Source of the DNA: Pyrobaculum sp.
Lineage (GTDB): Archaea; Thermoproteota; Thermoprotei; Thermoproteales; Thermoproteaceae
Length of the DNA stretch: 14,648 nt
Direction: 5' to 3'
Assembly: GCA_009903905.1 (NCBI GenBank)
Contig: WYEI01000007.1
Location: forward strand, 1 to 14,648
A program made the translations under genes and the position numbers. Under the pieces are notes generated by a model. It ran no database searches, was not told the origin of the DNA, and was given only the letters and a program-made list of their open reading frames with translations. Positions 13,778 through 14,648 of the stretch are shown piece by piece (position 1 is the first letter of the stretch; the number at the start of each line of letters is the position of its first letter).

Positions 13778-14380
13778 AGTCTAGGCGCAACAAAGAGGAG
13801 ACGAAGCGCGAAGGAGGTGTAGAGGTAGGCGACGGTGCTTAGCCAGTTCCCATGCCAACGTGTAGCTTGCTTAAACTCCTCTATGCCAGTCACCTCCCCA
13901 AGCTCCTCGAAGGCAACTTTATAAAATTTTTCCATGAAATATCCAAACACCAAAACTACCGAGACTAAGAGCAAAAGATATAAAAGTAGCGAAGTTATGG
14001 CCCTATCAAAGGAGAAGATGTCCTTGAGATAGGAGAAGTATTTTTTGAGCGGTTCAAGGAGTAAAAGAGATGTGACGTATCACGCTACTTGACTGTATAC
14101 GCCATTTCTAACGTTGTCCCATATCGTGGGTCTGTGAAGTATTTCACTGATTTTCTTAAACGAAGGAAGCGAAGCCAGAACCAGCGATACTTCTATTACG
14201 GCTAGAAGCACTACGAATAAGTAAAGTGGGTCTGTAGATATGCCAATAAAGTCCCCAAAGAGGTACAACATAACTACCGCAATCAGCGCTATGTCTATGA
14301 TGAAAGCCGCCAGGTAGATGTGGGAGGCGGGCTCTGCCGCCCAAGCCGAATCGTTGCGAGTCGCGGTAGACATCAAGTAC

Positions 14381-14403
14381 ATAAATTGTTGATAGTTTAA
14401 AGG
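14381..14403. promoter_or_regulatory. Divergent overlapping promoters
   Basis: A minus-strand box CCTTTAAAC (14395-14403) lies about 25 bases before ATG 14373. A plus-strand box ATAAATTG (14381-14388) lies about 21 bases before ATG 14405. The two are interleaved, so the membrane-protein genes and the secreted-protein gene may be controlled together. Confidence 0.4.
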
Positions 14404-14404
14404 T

Positions 14405-14648
14405 ATGCGTCTTGTTGTCTTGGTGGTTCTTTTTGTTGCGATGGGCTGGGGCGTTACGGTTTCTGCGTCTTGGCAGGGTAGCTTTAGTGGGGTTTCTGTA
14501 TCTTTGTGGTATGTGGCAGATGTAGACGTCGTCTCTTCAAAATCTGGCGTGTGGTGGCCGGGGGAAGAGGTGGAGGTGTATTACATAGCTAAAAACGGGC
14601 GGTTGGACATAGCGATTTCGATTCCTCAGAACATACCTCTGGTAGGGG
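14405..14648 (+). CDS. Secreted or membrane-anchored protein, N-terminal part (runs off window)
   Basis: The frame starts at ATG 14405 and stays open for 81 codons to the window end. The first 22 residues, beginning MRLVVLVVLFVAMGWGVTVS, form a hydrophobic signal peptide or anchor. The cleaved protein would begin near WQGSFSGVSVSLWY. The visible part, with VWWPGEEVEVYYIAKNG, is rich in beta strand and looks extracellular, like the start of an Ig-like or NEW3-type domain. No function can be named. It is divergent from the FHA membrane-protein pair, with interleaved promoters, and could be their outside partner; this is inferred from context only. Confidence 0.7.
   Translation, partial: MRLVVLVVLFVAMGWGVTVSASWQGSFSGVSVSLWYVADVDVVSSKSGVWWPGEEVEVYYIAKNGRLDIAISIPQNIPLVG

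Larger units (their letters stand above)
13690..14382 (-). pseudogene. Broken paralogue of the FHA membrane protein
   Basis: One frame runs from ATG at 14382 (or 14373, MSTATRNDSAW, favoured by the promoter) to TGA at 13690. It is interrupted by an in-frame TGA at 14080-14082. The first part has two hydrophobic segments and ends PTIWDNVRNGVYSQVA, which aligns with RFWDKLANIWLGGEYA of the intact neighbour. After the TGA the frame continues with two more hydrophobic segments and the linker TSTTPTHLAPP. It then reaches VFVSVAFLL, where homology to the neighbour stops and the FHA domain is missing; the tail RYFYIST reads into the neighbour's promoter. It may instead be expressed as two short membrane proteins, the second from TTG at 13974. 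Confidence 0.6.

Noticed and set aside
14080..14082. TGA as a selenocysteine codon
   Set aside because: No SECIS-like context was seen, Thermoproteales are not known to use selenocysteine, and the paralogue is damaged elsewhere.
1..14648. tRNA, rRNA or insertion-sequence genes
   Set aside because: I saw no TTC-loop/CCA pattern, rRNA segment, transposase motif or terminal inverted repeats that would support one; a tRNAscan or IS search would be decisive.

Overview
The window looks like a hyperthermophilic crenarchaeon of the Thermoproteales, most likely Pyrobaculum or a close relative. This is inferred from an archaeal-type ribosomal protein uL5, GC-rich coding sequence, and TATA boxes that sit about 24-30 bases in front of start codons with no room for a ribosome binding site (leaderless genes). 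Short 24-base CRISPR repeats ending in GTTGAAAC and the many eroded genes also fit. No database search was possible, so all family names come from motifs read by eye.

Bases 1-4830 are housekeeping. The 5' part of a citrate synthase gene (minus) is divergent from a two-gene unit encoding an ACT-domain protein and a UPF0210 (DUF711) protein. Converging on that unit is a tightly overlapping minus-strand operon: ribosomal protein uL5, an MJ0936/YfcE-type phosphodiesterase, and a NOL1/NOP2/Sun RNA cytosine-5 methyltransferase.

Bases about 5080-7490 hold two CRISPR arrays pointing toward each other: eight repeats on plus at 5266-5766 and three on minus at 6906-7064. Each is preceded by a homologous leader of roughly 185 bases. 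No cas gene is in the window. Between the arrays lie hairpin-rich DNA, a pseudogene with three lesions and a third small leader fragment. A short coding remnant follows the second leader.

Bases 7488-11877 (minus) form a defence block. McrB (EVE-like reader domain plus AAA+ GTPase) and McrC (PD-(D/E)XK nuclease) overlap and make a modification-dependent restriction system. After a 340-base AT-richer gap with two strong palindromes and a start-less reading frame comes a 325-residue protein with a degenerate phospholipase-D-like N-terminus. Bases 11878-12725 contain only a badly eroded minus-strand gene.

Bases 12726-14648 hold a five-helix membrane protein with a cytosolic FHA domain. Next to it is a broken paralogue that has lost its FHA domain and carries an in-frame stop. 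A divergent gene for a probable secreted or membrane-anchored protein runs off the window. The strongest candidates for new biology are the convergent CRISPR pair with conserved leader repeats, the mosaic EVE-McrB with its PLD-like neighbour, and the FHA membrane protein pair.
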